Source: HGM04593 sp045613945
Lineage (GTDB): Bacteria; Bacteroidota; Bacteroidia; Bacteroidales; Bacteroidaceae
Direction of reading: 5' to 3'
NCBI GenBank assembly: GCA_045613945.1
Contig: JAZLBZ010000086.1
Span: forward strand, 47,571 to 111,570
DNA length: 64,000 bases
Part shown: piece after piece, positions 26,732-35,373 of the stretch
Position numbering within the stretch: position 1 is the stretch's first letter
Layout: each line of letters begins with the position of its first letter
The notes under the pieces: model-generated
What the model was told of the DNA's origin: nothing
Seen by the model: only the letters and a program-made list of their open reading frames with translations
Database searches by the model: none
Program-made: the position numbers and the translations under genes

Positions 26732-28093
26732 ATGGCAACAAAACCATCAATACCAAAGGGAACAAGGGACTTCTCACCTGTTGAGATGTCCCGCAGAAAC
26801 TACATTTTTGACACAATACGCAAGGCATTCCACCTGTTCGGTTTCCAGCAGATTGAGACACCGGCAATGGAGAACCTCTCTACGCTCATGGGAAAATATG
26901 GCGAAGAGGGCGACAAACTGCTTTTCAAGATACAGAACTCGGGCGACTACTTCAAGGGACTCACAGATGAGGAACTGCTTAGCCGCAACGCAGCAAAACT
27001 TGCCTCAAAGTTCTGCGAGAAAGGTTTGCGCTACGACCTTACCGTGCCTTTTGCACGTTACGTGGTAATGCACCGCGAGGAACTGTCGTTCCCATTCAAG
27101 CGCTATCAGATTCAGCCTGTGTGGCGTGCCGACCGCCCACAGAAGGGTCGTTACCGCGAATTCTACCAGTGCGACGCCGACATCATCGGCAACAACTCGC
27201 TCATCAACGAGGTAGAACTCATACAGCTCATTGACTATGTGTTTGAGCAACTGAACATACGCGTTGCAATAAAACTCAACAACCGCAAGGTGCTTGCCGG
27301 CATTGCCGATGTCATTGGTGAGCCTGAGAAAATCATTGACATCACCGTTGCCATTGACAAGATTGACAAGATTGGCCTCGACGGCGTGATTGCCGAGCTC
27401 AAGAGCAAGGAGATCAGCGATGCATCAATAGAGAAACTGCTGCCCATTCTCAAGGCACAGGGCAACAACGAGGAGAAGATGGCGATTCTTGCCCAGACAC
27501 TCAGCGGCAACACCACTGGCGAAAAGGGCGTGGAGGAACTGCAGTTCATTCTTGACACAATAAAGAACGTTGGCATAAAGAGCACATTGGACATCGACCT
27601 TACCCTTGCACGCGGCCTCAACTACTACACAGGTGCCATCCTCGAGGTAAAGGCACTTGATGTTGCAATAGGCAGCATCACCGGTGGCGGACGCTATGAC
27701 AACCTCACCGGCGTGTTCGGCATGGACGGAATGTCGGGCGTGGGAATCTCGTTCGGTGCCGACCGCATCTATGACGTGATGAACCAGTTGGAACTTTACC
27801 CACAGGAGGCTATGCACACCACAAAGGTGATGTTCGTAAATTTTGGCGAGAAGGAGGCAATGCGCTCACTGCAGATTATTGGCGAATTGCGCAAAGCGGG
27901 CATCTCGGCCGAACTCTTCCCAAGCAGCGACAAGATGAAGAAACAGATGGGATATGCCAACAACAAGGCCATTCCTTTTGTTGCCATCATTGGAGAACAG
28001 GAGATAACAGACGGCACCGTTGCCTTGAAGAACATGACAACCGGCGAGCAGAAGAGCGTCACAGCCGAAGAACTGAAAGAACTGCTTGCATAA
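26732..28093 (+). CDS. hisS: Histidyl-tRNA synthetase
   Basis: Charges tRNA-His in the cytoplasm. I start at the ATG at 26732 (MATKPSIPKGTRDF), eight bases after the peptidase stop; an upstream in-frame ATG at 26570 lies inside the peptidase gene and adds unrelated residues. The protein is then 453 residues. Class II motifs are visible: motif 1 region KGTRDFSPVE, motif 2 around VWRADRPQKGRYREF, the histidine-binding ARGLNYYTGAI, and motif 3 GGRYDNL with GVGISFGADRI. The C-terminal anticodon-binding domain begins near residue 365. Confidence 0.97.
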   Translation: MATKPSIPKGTRDFSPVEMSRRNYIFDTIRKAFHLFGFQQIETPAMENLSTLMGKYGEEGDKLLFKIQNSGDYFKGLTDEELLSRNAAKLASKFCEKGLRYDLTVPFARYVVMHREELSFPFKRYQIQPVWRADRPQKGRYREFYQCDADIIGNNSLINEVELIQLIDYVFEQLNIRVAIKLNNRKVLAGIADVIGEPEKIIDITVAIDKIDKIGLDGVIAELKSKEISDASIEKLLPILKAQGNNEEKMAILAQTLSGNTTGEKGVEELQFILDTIKNVGIKSTLDIDLTLARGLNYYTGAILEVKALDVAIGSITGGGRYDNLTGVFGMDGMSGVGISFGADRIYDVMNQLELYPQEAMHTTKVMFVNFGEKEAMRSLQIIGELRKAGISAELFPSSDKMKKQMGYANNKAIPFVAIIGEQEITDGTVALKNMTTGEQKSVTAEELKELLA

Positions 28094-28117
28094 GCAGCAC
28101 CTTAGATAAGAATTGAG

Positions 28118-28155
28118 TAATGAGGGTGACCCAATGGGTTGCCCTCATTATTGTT
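28118..28155 (+). terminator. Probable terminator after hisS
   Basis: TAATGAGGG at 28118-28126 pairs with CCCTCATTA at 28142-28150, with an inner ACCC/GGGT pair. The following T tract is short. Confidence 0.55.
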
Positions 28156-28336
28156 AGGGAGCGTAAACAAAGCAAAAAACATATCTATTTTTATTGAAAT
28201 TTGTTATTTTCGCAAAAATTATTGGAACATGGGTTACTTTTTGTACATCCTGCCATTTAACTAACAAAAGCGGAAAGTTACGTACCTCTTTGAAGGAGAT
28301 TGACAGAAACAGATAATAAACCTAAAAAATACTATT

Positions 28337-30286
28337 ATGAAAAAACTTAATCTTTTATTTACAGCACTTTTGCTATTATGCTGCGTGGGAAGTGCAAAGG
28401 CCGAGGAGATAACCATTAATGGAATAAAATACGATGTAGTTACTAAAGCGAGAACAGCAACGGTAATTAAGGGCGAGACAAGATACACCGGCGACATCGT
28501 CATCCCAGGAAACATTGTACACAACGGGGTAACATGCAGCGTTACAACCATTGGAAATAGTGCGTTCGAAGAATGCAACGGTCTTACAAGCATTGAAATC
28601 CCAAACAGTGTTACAAATATTGGAAATAAAGCGTTCTTACACTGCTTAAACCTGACAAGCATTGAAATCCCCAACAGCGTAACAAGCATTGGAGAACTTG
28701 CGTTCCATAACTGTGACGGTCTTGCAACCATCAAACTCGGTAATAGCGTCACAAGCATTGGTTCCAGTGCGTTCTGTGGCTGCTCCGGCCTTACAAGCAT
28801 TGAAATCCCAAGCAGTTTAACAAGCATTGGTTCCAGTGCGTTCATTCATTGCAGAGGCCTTGCCAACATTAACATTCCTAACAGCGTAACAAGCATTGGA
28901 TATTCTGCGTTCTATAATTGCTCAGGGCTTACAAGTGTTGTAATCAGCAATAGCATTACGAGCATTGAAGATAAAACATTTGAAGGTTGCACCAGCCTTA
29001 CAAGCATAGTAATCCCAGACAATGTTACGAACATTGGAGCACGTGCCTTCAAAGATTGCTCAGGACTTAAAAGTATTGTAATACCTAATGGCGCAACAAC
29101 CATTGTAAGTGATGCGTTCCTTGGTTGCTCCGGCCTTACAAGCATTGAAATCCCAAACAGCGTAACAAGCATTGGTTCCGGTGCGTTCAGTGGCTGCTCC
29201 GGACTCAAAAGCGTTGTAATCCCCTATGGTGTAACATGCATTGAAAATTCCACATTCAGTGGTTGCGCCAGTCTTGCAAGCATTGAAATCCCTAACAGCG
29301 TAACAAGTATTAAAAATTATGCGTTCCATAATTGCACCAGCCTTACAGATGTTGAAATCCCGGGCAGTGTTACAAATATTTCAAGTTCTACATTCAAGGG
29401 TTGCACCGGCCTTACAAACATTGAAATCCCCGGCAATGTTAAATCTATTGCATATTCTGCTTTCGAAGGTTGCTCCGGCCTTAAAAACATTGTAATACCT
29501 GGCAACGTTACAAGCATTGGATATAATGCATTTTATGGTTGCACAGGACTTAAAAGCGCGACAATAGGCAGTGGGATACGCGATATCGGCTATACAGCTT
29601 TTGCAAAATGCGAAAACCTAACCGATATATATTGCCTTGCTACAACTGTACCATCGACAAAAAGCGACGCTTTCAACGAATCATACCCCGAATATATGAC
29701 ACTGCACGTTCCCGCAGAGGCTATAGACAATTACAAGACAACAGAGCCGTGGAGTTCTTTTGGAACCTTTGCAACACTGAATGGCGAAGTTGTTGAGCCC
29801 GAAGCGAAGGTTTGCGCTACACCTGTCATTTCATACTCCAACGGCACGCTGTCATTCGAGTGTGCAACAGAGGGCGCTGAATTCATCACAGATGTAACTT
29901 GCGGCGACATCAAAAAATTCTATGACAGTGACATCAACCTCTCGGTAACATACAACATCAGCGTCTATGCAACTGCCACAGGTCACGAAAACTCAGAGAC
30001 CGTGAATGCCACACTCTGCTGGATTGAATGCGAGTGCGATGGCAGCGACGATACCAATGTAATCAGCATCCCTGCAAAGGCTGTGCTTGTAACATCAAAT
30101 GGCGGTGTGCTATCTATCAGTTGTTCACTCGACGGCGAGGAGGTTGCGGTCTATGCAACCAACGGCACGCTCATTGATACCACAACAATTGAAAATGGCG
30201 TGGCAACAGTTAGCACTGGCCTTTCAAGAGGCACTGTCGCCATAGTTAAAATTGGCAATAAGAGCATAAAGGTTGCTGTCAATTGA
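28337..30286 (+). CDS. BspA-like leucine-rich repeat surface protein with T9SS-type C-terminus
   Basis: A 649-residue exported protein. A signal peptide (ending GSAKA) and a short lead precede sixteen tandem 23-residue repeats of the Treponema/BspA LRR_5 type, residues 69-436 (DNA 28541-29644), consensus VTSIGxxAFxxCxGLTSIEIPNS. After the repeats comes a beta-rich region starting CATPVISYSNGTLSFEC (about residue 495). The last ~75 residues (AVYATNGTLIDTT...GTVAIVKIGNKSIKVAVN) resemble the type-A sorting domain that directs proteins through the T9SS. BspA-type proteins bind host matrix or other bacteria; the ligand here is unknown. The gene stands alone between hisS and pta, with a strong terminator after it. 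Confidence 0.88.
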   Translation: MKKLNLLFTALLLLCCVGSAKAEEITINGIKYDVVTKARTATVIKGETRYTGDIVIPGNIVHNGVTCSVTTIGNSAFEECNGLTSIEIPNSVTNIGNKAFLHCLNLTSIEIPNSVTSIGELAFHNCDGLATIKLGNSVTSIGSSAFCGCSGLTSIEIPSSLTSIGSSAFIHCRGLANINIPNSVTSIGYSAFYNCSGLTSVVISNSITSIEDKTFEGCTSLTSIVIPDNVTNIGARAFKDCSGLKSIVIPNGATTIVSDAFLGCSGLTSIEIPNSVTSIGSGAFSGCSGLKSVVIPYGVTCIENSTFSGCASLASIEIPNSVTSIKNYAFHNCTSLTDVEIPGSVTNISSSTFKGCTGLTNIEIPGNVKSIAYSAFEGCSGLKNIVIPGNVTSIGYNAFYGCTGLKSATIGSGIRDIGYTAFAKCENLTDIYCLATTVPSTKSDAFNESYPEYMTLHVPAEAIDNYKTTEPWSSFGTFATLNGEVVEPEAKVCATPVISYSNGTLSFECATEGAEFITDVTCGDIKKFYDSDINLSVTYNISVYATATGHENSETVNATLCWIECECDGSDDTNVISIPAKAVLVTSNGGVLSISCSLDGEEVAVYATNGTLIDTTTIENGVATVSTGLSRGTVAIVKIGNKSIKVAVN

Positions 30287-30303
30287 CAAAACAGAATATC
30301 AGA

Positions 30304-30348
30304 GACCAAAGAGCGAAAGGATGCAAACTGTCCTTTCGCTCTTTGGTC
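30304..30348. terminator. Perfect 18-bp hairpin terminator after the BspA-like gene
   Basis: Arms at 30304-30321 and 30331-30348 are perfectly complementary with a 9-base loop. It starts 18 bases after the stop codon. No long T run follows, but the stem strength and position fit termination. Confidence 0.7.
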
Positions 30349-30412
30349 ATGTAGCGACAGCATCAAATATCCTATTTATACCTATTTTATACCTAAAATA
30401 AGCAGAATTTAT

Positions 30413-30443
30413 TTTGCTGTCAATAATGTTTAAATTACCTTTG
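30413..30443 (+). promoter_or_regulatory. Consensus promoter of pta
   Basis: TTTG at 30413-30416, a 19-base spacer, then TACCTTTG at 30436-30443: a perfect match to the Bacteroidota consensus. Transcription would start near 30450, about 68 bases before the pta ATG. Confidence 0.75.
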
Positions 30444-30517
30444 CATATAGTATGCCTGCGTGATAACACTCCACAGACAGAAAATTGAAAATCTACAAAT
30501 TAAAAATAATTAAAACT

Positions 30518-31528
30518 ATGGATGTTATTAAGAATTTGATTGAGCGCGCTCAGCAGAACAAGCAGCGCATTGTTCTCCCCGAGGGTACCGAGGAGCGTAC
30601 ATTGAAGGCCGCCGACAAGGCTGTTGCCGATGGTATTGCAGAGATTATTCTTCTTGGCAACAAGGAGGAGATTCTTGCTCTGGCACAGCAGCACGGTCTT
30701 GCAAACATTGAGAAGGCCACCATCATTGACCCATGCAACAACCCCGATGCAGAGAAGTATGCAAACCTGCTTTTCGAACTTCGCAAGGCAAAGGGCATGA
30801 CAATTGAGGAGGCCCAAAAACTCGTTTGCAACCCATTGTATCTTGGCTGCCTAATCATTAAAAACGGCGATGCCGACGGCCAGGTTGCAGGTGCACTGAA
30901 CACAACAGGCAACGTGTTGCGCCCTGCATTGCAGATTATCAAGACAACTCCGGGCATCAGCTGCGTGAGCGGTGCAATGATGCTCATCACAAACGCAAAG
31001 GAGTATGGCGAGGACGGCGTTCTCTTCGTTGCCGACGTTGCAGTTACTCCACAGCCCGATGCAAACCAACTCTCACAGATTGCAGTGTGTACAGCACAGA
31101 CAGCAAAGGCAATCGCTGGCTTTGAGGAGCCACGCGTTGCAATGCTCAGTTTCTCAACAAAGGGCTCGGCAAAACATGAGATGGTAGACAAGGTTGTTGA
31201 GGCAACACGTTTGGCACACGAACTTGACCCAGAACTCTCGCTCGACGGCGAATTGCAGGCCGATGCAGCGCTCGTTCCATTCGTTGGACAGAGCAAGGCT
31301 CCTGGCTCAAAGGTTGCAGGCAAGGCAAACGTGCTCGTATTCCCAGACCTGGGCGCAGGTAACATCGGCTACAAGTTGGTTCAGCGCTTGGGCAATGCCG
31401 AGGCTATCGGTCCCGTGCTCCAGGGTATTGCACGCCCGGTGAACGACCTTTCACGCGGCTGCTCAATTGAGGACGTATACATGATGATTGCAATTACAGC
31501 CAACCAGGCCATTGCAGCAAAGAAGTAA
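30518..31528 (+). CDS. pta: Phosphate acetyltransferase
   Basis: Converts acetyl-CoA and phosphate to acetyl phosphate in the acetate pathway. I choose the ATG at 30518 (MDVIKNLIERA), not the TTG 33 bases upstream. The 336-residue protein is the short catalytic form (PF01515) without the N-terminal P-loop domain of enteric Pta. Family motifs include IVLPEGTEERTLKAA, MTIEEAQKL, SGAMMLI and the C-terminal FPDLGAGNIGYKL and RPVNDLSRGCS. ackA follows after 93 bases that contain a dispersed repeat copy. A perfect promoter lies upstream, so this is the head gene of pta-ackA. Confidence 0.95.
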   Translation: MDVIKNLIERAQQNKQRIVLPEGTEERTLKAADKAVADGIAEIILLGNKEEILALAQQHGLANIEKATIIDPCNNPDAEKYANLLFELRKAKGMTIEEAQKLVCNPLYLGCLIIKNGDADGQVAGALNTTGNVLRPALQIIKTTPGISCVSGAMMLITNAKEYGEDGVLFVADVAVTPQPDANQLSQIAVCTAQTAKAIAGFEEPRVAMLSFSTKGSAKHEMVDKVVEATRLAHELDPELSLDGELQADAALVPFVGQSKAPGSKVAGKANVLVFPDLGAGNIGYKLVQRLGNAEAIGPVLQGIARPVNDLSRGCSIEDVYMMIAITANQAIAAKK

Positions 31529-31538
31529 AAACAGTCAA

Positions 31539-31590
31539 TGTCATTCTGAACGAAAGTGAAGAATCTTTAATGCACTTCTTTGGTATGACA
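31539..31590. repeat. Dispersed TGTCAT...ATGACA repeat, short copy C
   Basis: Starts TGTCATTCTGAACGAAAGTGAAGAATC and ends GGTATGACA (52 bases), an imperfect inverted repeat of the same family as the copies at 3181, 50593 and 57551. It fills most of the gap between pta and ackA, so if the two are co-transcribed the hairpin lies in the mRNA. Confidence 0.65.
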
Positions 31591-31621
31591 CATTAAAAAA
31601 CATTTAAACCAGACATAAGAA

Positions 31622-32827
31622 ATGAAGATTCTTGTATTGAACTGCGGAAGTTCATCAATCAAATATCAGCTCATTGACATTGAGTCAAAGGACGTGCTTG
31701 CAAAGGGTGGTATTGAGAAGATTGGCCTCGAGGGCTCATTCATCAAGTTCAACCTCCCAAGTGGTGAAAAGGAGACCATCTTCGCATCAATTCCTGAGCA
31801 CACAGTGGGTGTACGCCTCATCTTCGATATACTTACAAGCGAGAAGTTCGGCGCAGTAGGCTCTATCGACGAGATTGATGCTGTTGGTCACCGCATGGTA
31901 CACGGCGGCGAGAAGTTCAGTGCTTCTACACTGCTCACAGACGAGGTTCTTGAGGTATTTGAGGCATGCAATGACCTTGCCCCACTCCACAACCCTGCAA
32001 ACCTCAAGGGCGTGAACGCTGTCAAGGAGGTTGCTCCCGAGATGCCACAGGTTGGCGTGTTCGACACTGCTTTCCACCAGACAATGCCCGACTATGCATA
32101 CATGTATGCTCTCCCCTACGAACTCTATGAGCAGTACGGCGTTCGCCGCTATGGTTTTCATGGAACATCGCACCGCTACATCACAAAGCGTGCGCTGGAG
32201 ATGCTGAACATGCCTGCCGAGGGCAGCAAGATCATCACTTGCCACATTGGTAACGGAGCCTCTGTTGCTGCAGTCAAGGACGGCAAGAGCGTTGATACAT
32301 CAATGGGCATGACTCCGCTTGCAGGTCTCATGATGGGTACACGCAGCGGTGATGTTGACCCAGGTATCTTCCCATATGTTATGGACAAGACAGGCCTTGA
32401 CATACAGGGTATGATTGACATGCTCAACAAGAAGTCGGGTGTTGCCGGTATCACAGGCATTTCATCAGATATGCGCGAGGTGAAGGCCGCTGCCGACGAG
32501 GGCAACAAGCGTGCTCAGCTCTCAAACACAATGAACTTCTACCGCATAAAGAAGTACATTGGTGCTTACGCTGCAGCAATGGGCGGTGTTGACGTAATCA
32601 TCTTCGCAGGCGGTGTCGGCGAGAACCAGCAGGATTGCCGCGAGGCAGCACTCGAGGGCCTTGAGTTCCTGGGTGTAAAGCTCGACAAGGAGGTAAATGC
32701 CAAGATGCGTGGCGAAGAGGCAGTGCTCTCAACTCCCGACTCAAAGGTTAAGGTATTGCTTATCCCAACTGATGAGGAGATGATGATTGCAAGCGACACA
32801 TACGAGATTGTAAAGAACATGAAGTAA
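31622..32827 (+). CDS. ackA: Acetate kinase
   Basis: Makes ATP and acetate from acetyl phosphate, the substrate-level phosphorylation step of fermentation. It has 401 residues, the normal size. The N-terminal phosphate-binding strand LNCGSSSIKYQL, the GHRMVHGG loop, the FGFHGTSH-like YGFHGTSHRYI motif, IITCHIGNGAS and the C-terminal FAGGVGENQ mark the ASKHA acetokinase family clearly. It lies 93 bases after pta and is followed by an intrinsic terminator, giving a two-gene acetate unit. Confidence 0.96.
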   Translation: MKILVLNCGSSSIKYQLIDIESKDVLAKGGIEKIGLEGSFIKFNLPSGEKETIFASIPEHTVGVRLIFDILTSEKFGAVGSIDEIDAVGHRMVHGGEKFSASTLLTDEVLEVFEACNDLAPLHNPANLKGVNAVKEVAPEMPQVGVFDTAFHQTMPDYAYMYALPYELYEQYGVRRYGFHGTSHRYITKRALEMLNMPAEGSKIITCHIGNGASVAAVKDGKSVDTSMGMTPLAGLMMGTRSGDVDPGIFPYVMDKTGLDIQGMIDMLNKKSGVAGITGISSDMREVKAAADEGNKRAQLSNTMNFYRIKKYIGAYAAAMGGVDVIIFAGGVGENQQDCREAALEGLEFLGVKLDKEVNAKMRGEEAVLSTPDSKVKVLLIPTDEEMMIASDTYEIVKNMK

Positions 32828-32847
32828 TCAGAACCTTTACGACATAG

Positions 32848-32887
32848 AAAGGGCATCGACCCCAGGAGTCGATTCCCTTTTGCTTTT
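32848..32887 (+). terminator. Intrinsic terminator after ackA
   Basis: AAAGGG-C-ATCGAC (32848-32860) pairs with GTCGAT-T-CCCTTT (32868-32880) and is followed by TGCTTTT. It lies between convergent genes. Confidence 0.75.
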
Positions 32888-32906
32888 GAACACAGACAAC
32901 TGGTTA

Positions 32907-33752
32907 TCATTCGGCGGCAGGTGCCGAAGAACGCGCCTCGCTCCTTTCAAGGAATTCAAGCATATAACGCGCCTCGTCAAGCATCTCCTCGACCTGTTTC
33001 ACTGCCAGTATCGCCTGCGAGAGTTCAAAGACCTTGCATATTGCAGCAGCGTCGGATGCCCGCAAAGTGTAGTTTACCTTCTCCTTTGCACCGGAGATTT
33101 CAACCTCAATGACACCTTGCGCAGCCACAACAAAATCTACCAGGCCGCCATCCTCGCCATATTTGTAGTCCCTGCGTTCATTGTTCACGCCCAGGTCCTT
33201 GTAATTTCTCTCCAGGAACGGCTTGTCACAGGACACGTACGTATCGCCCAATGCGAGCCTCACGCTCTTGTGCCTTATTGCCTTCCCGCGATAGAACGAT
33301 GTGAGGTACATTGCACCATCCTCGTGCACCGATGCACGCAGGAAATTATTATAGACATTCTGCGACATTGACTGCGACGGCACTGTGTAATACCCTTTAT
33401 TCTGGAAACGCTTATCGAAATTGAAATCAAAGCCGGCAGCAAGCGAGTCACGCACAGCAATGAGCGACTGCAACTCCTCCTCAAGGAAAGCCACATTGCG
33501 CTCGCCCTCCTTTATCATTGCCTGGCGACGCAGTTTCTCGGCCTCACGCAAGGTCTTGTATGCTTTCGGCGACACAATCTTTATGCTGTCGAGCAGGATA
33601 CGTGCATTGTTATATTTTCCATTCTCATATTCAACATGAGCACGCGATAGCAGGTCCTGCGCCGGTTCCTCAACATTTGACACACAAGAAAACATCGAAA
33701 ACGCCACAATGGCAATCGCCACCCTTTTACAACTCTTTATAATATTCCCCAT
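32907..33752 (-). CDS. Exported or lipoprotein of unknown function with coiled-coil segments
   Basis: A 281-residue protein I do not recognise beyond being a Bacteroidales-type conserved hypothetical. The N-terminus is a signal peptide, with Cys23 in MFSC as a possible but weak lipobox. Residues ~35-70 look TPR-like (ARILLDSIKIVSPKAYKTL). Residues ~65-100 are a charged helix, probably coiled coil, and a beta-rich middle follows (residues ~110-225). The C-terminus is a further helix ending in an Ala/Glu-rich tail. It is probably envelope-located. It is transcribed alone from a box at 33774-33781, convergent to ackA and divergent from the CCA-adding enzyme. Confidence 0.75.
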   Translation of the reverse strand: MGNIIKSCKRVAIAIVAFSMFSCVSNVEEPAQDLLSRAHVEYENGKYNNARILLDSIKIVSPKAYKTLREAEKLRRQAMIKEGERNVAFLEEELQSLIAVRDSLAAGFDFNFDKRFQNKGYYTVPSQSMSQNVYNNFLRASVHEDGAMYLTSFYRGKAIRHKSVRLALGDTYVSCDKPFLERNYKDLGVNNERRDYKYGEDGGLVDFVVAAQGVIEVEISGAKEKVNYTLRASDAAAICKVFELSQAILAVKQVEEMLDEARYMLEFLERSEARSSAPAAE

Positions 33753-33773
33753 AGCAGTTATTTCATATTTCTA

Positions 33774-33781
33774 CAAAAGTA
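33774..33781 (-). promoter_or_regulatory. -7 box of the minus-strand lipoprotein gene
   Basis: On the minus strand this reads TACTTTTG, a perfect TAnnTTTG match 22 bases before the start codon. The -33 element is not clear. Confidence 0.45.
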
Positions 33782-33917
33782 GCATTAATAATCATTTATT
33801 TGTACCATACAGTGATATTTTTTGCCCACCAATGCATTTATTGAACAGTTTTAACGGGTATCGTTTTATTTATAACGCCAAATTAAGTATCTTTACAAGC
33901 ACAAAACTAATACAACA

Positions 33918-35354
33918 ATGTATAAGCCAACAAGAGAAGAACTTTGCAAACTGCTTGACACTCCAATCTTCCGCAAGATTTCGGAGACAGCCGATGAACT
34001 GGGCGTGGAGTGCTATGTCGTTGGCGGATATGTACGCGATATATTTCTTGAGCGCCCATCGACCGACATTGACGTCGTTGTCGTTGGCAAAGGCATTGAG
34101 ATGGCACGCGCCTTCAGCAAAAGACTGGGCAAGGGAGCACACCTCGCTGTCTATGCAAACTTTGGCACAGCACAGGTAAAGTACAAGGAGCACGAAATTG
34201 AGTTCGTTGGCGCACGCAAGGAGAGCTACAGCCACGACTCGCGCAACCCCATTGTTGAGGACGGCACCCTTGAGGATGACCAGAACCGCCGAGACTTCAC
34301 CATCAACGCAATGGCAATATGCCTCAATGCAAGCCGCTTTGGCGAGCTTGTAGACCCGTTTGACGGCATGCTCGACCTTGAGGACCGCATAATAAGCACA
34401 CCGCTTGAGCCCGGCATCACATTCAGCGACGACCCCTTGCGCATGATGCGATGCATACGCTTTGCCACACAACTCAACTTTCACATAGAGGAGGAGACTT
34501 TCCAGGCGCTGTGCGACAACAAGGAGCGCATTAGGATTATCTCACGCGAAAGAATTAACGACGAACTCAACAAGATACTGCTCTCACCCGTACCATCAAA
34601 AGGTTTCATAGAACTTGACCGCTGTGGCCTGCTCGAGATAATATTTCCACAGTTAGCGGCAATGCAGGGTGTTGAGACACGTAACGGTTACAGCCACAAG
34701 GAGATGTTCTATCACACTCTTGAGGTGCTTGACAACGTCGCAAAGAACACCAACGACCTGTGGCTGCGCTGGGCAGCACTGCTGCACGACATTGGCAAGC
34801 CCAAGACAAAGCGCTGGGACCCTGTACTCAAATGGACATTCCACAACCACAACATTGTGGGCGAGAAGATGGTGCTAAAGTTGTTCCGCGAATACAAGAT
34901 GCCGCAGAACGAGAAGATGCGCTACGTGGCCAAACTGGTATCGCTGCACATGCGCCCCATTGCCATTGCCGACGATGAGGTGACCGACTCGGCCGTACGC
35001 CGCCTGCTTTTCGATGCTGGTGACGACATTGACGACTTGATGATACTGTGCGAGGCCGACATCACATCAAAGAACGAGGTGCGCAAGAAACAGTTCCTGG
35101 GCAACTTCCAGATTGTGCGACAGAAACTCAAGGACATTGAGGAGAAGGACCGCGTGCGCAACTTCCAGCCACCGGTGAACGGTGAGGAGATTATGCAGTT
35201 CTTTGGGCTGGCACCCTGCGCCGAGGTGGGCACGCTCAAAAGTGCAGTGAAGGATGCAATCCTTGACGGAGTAATCCCCAACGAGCACGACGCAGCACTG
35301 CAGTACATCATTGAATGCGCAGCCAAAATGGGCATTACACCTTGTAACAATTAA
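33918..35354 (+). CDS. CCA tRNA nucleotidyltransferase / poly(A) polymerase family with HD domain
   Basis: Adds or repairs the 3' CCA end of tRNAs, or acts as a poly(A) polymerase; the two are hard to tell apart. The 478-residue protein begins with the class II nucleotidyltransferase head: VVGGYVRDIFL and the metal-binding STDIDVVVVG. The neck and body follow with DPLRMMRCIRFATQL and RIISRERINDELNKIL. The C-terminal half has an HD phosphohydrolase domain with LLHDIGKPKTK, giving possible phosphatase activity. A second reading, a dedicated CCA enzyme, is the more likely as the window shows no other. A TolC-like gene follows after 19 bases. Confidence 0.92.
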   Translation: MYKPTREELCKLLDTPIFRKISETADELGVECYVVGGYVRDIFLERPSTDIDVVVVGKGIEMARAFSKRLGKGAHLAVYANFGTAQVKYKEHEIEFVGARKESYSHDSRNPIVEDGTLEDDQNRRDFTINAMAICLNASRFGELVDPFDGMLDLEDRIISTPLEPGITFSDDPLRMMRCIRFATQLNFHIEEETFQALCDNKERIRIISRERINDELNKILLSPVPSKGFIELDRCGLLEIIFPQLAAMQGVETRNGYSHKEMFYHTLEVLDNVAKNTNDLWLRWAALLHDIGKPKTKRWDPVLKWTFHNHNIVGEKMVLKLFREYKMPQNEKMRYVAKLVSLHMRPIAIADDEVTDSAVRRLLFDAGDDIDDLMILCEADITSKNEVRKKQFLGNFQIVRQKLKDIEEKDRVRNFQPPVNGEEIMQFFGLAPCAEVGTLKSAVKDAILDGVIPNEHDAALQYIIECAAKMGITPCNN

Positions 35355-35373
35355 CATTGCAACAGGAACAACT

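Noticed and set aside
28094..28336. Promoter-like TATTTTCG at 28205-28212 upstream of the BspA-like gene
   Set aside because: Only a partial -7 match and no -33 element at the right spacing; too weak to list.
28541..29644. Regular 69-base periodicity as a possible CRISPR array
   Set aside because: The period is coding (23-residue leucine-rich repeats) with no spacer structure and no cas genes.
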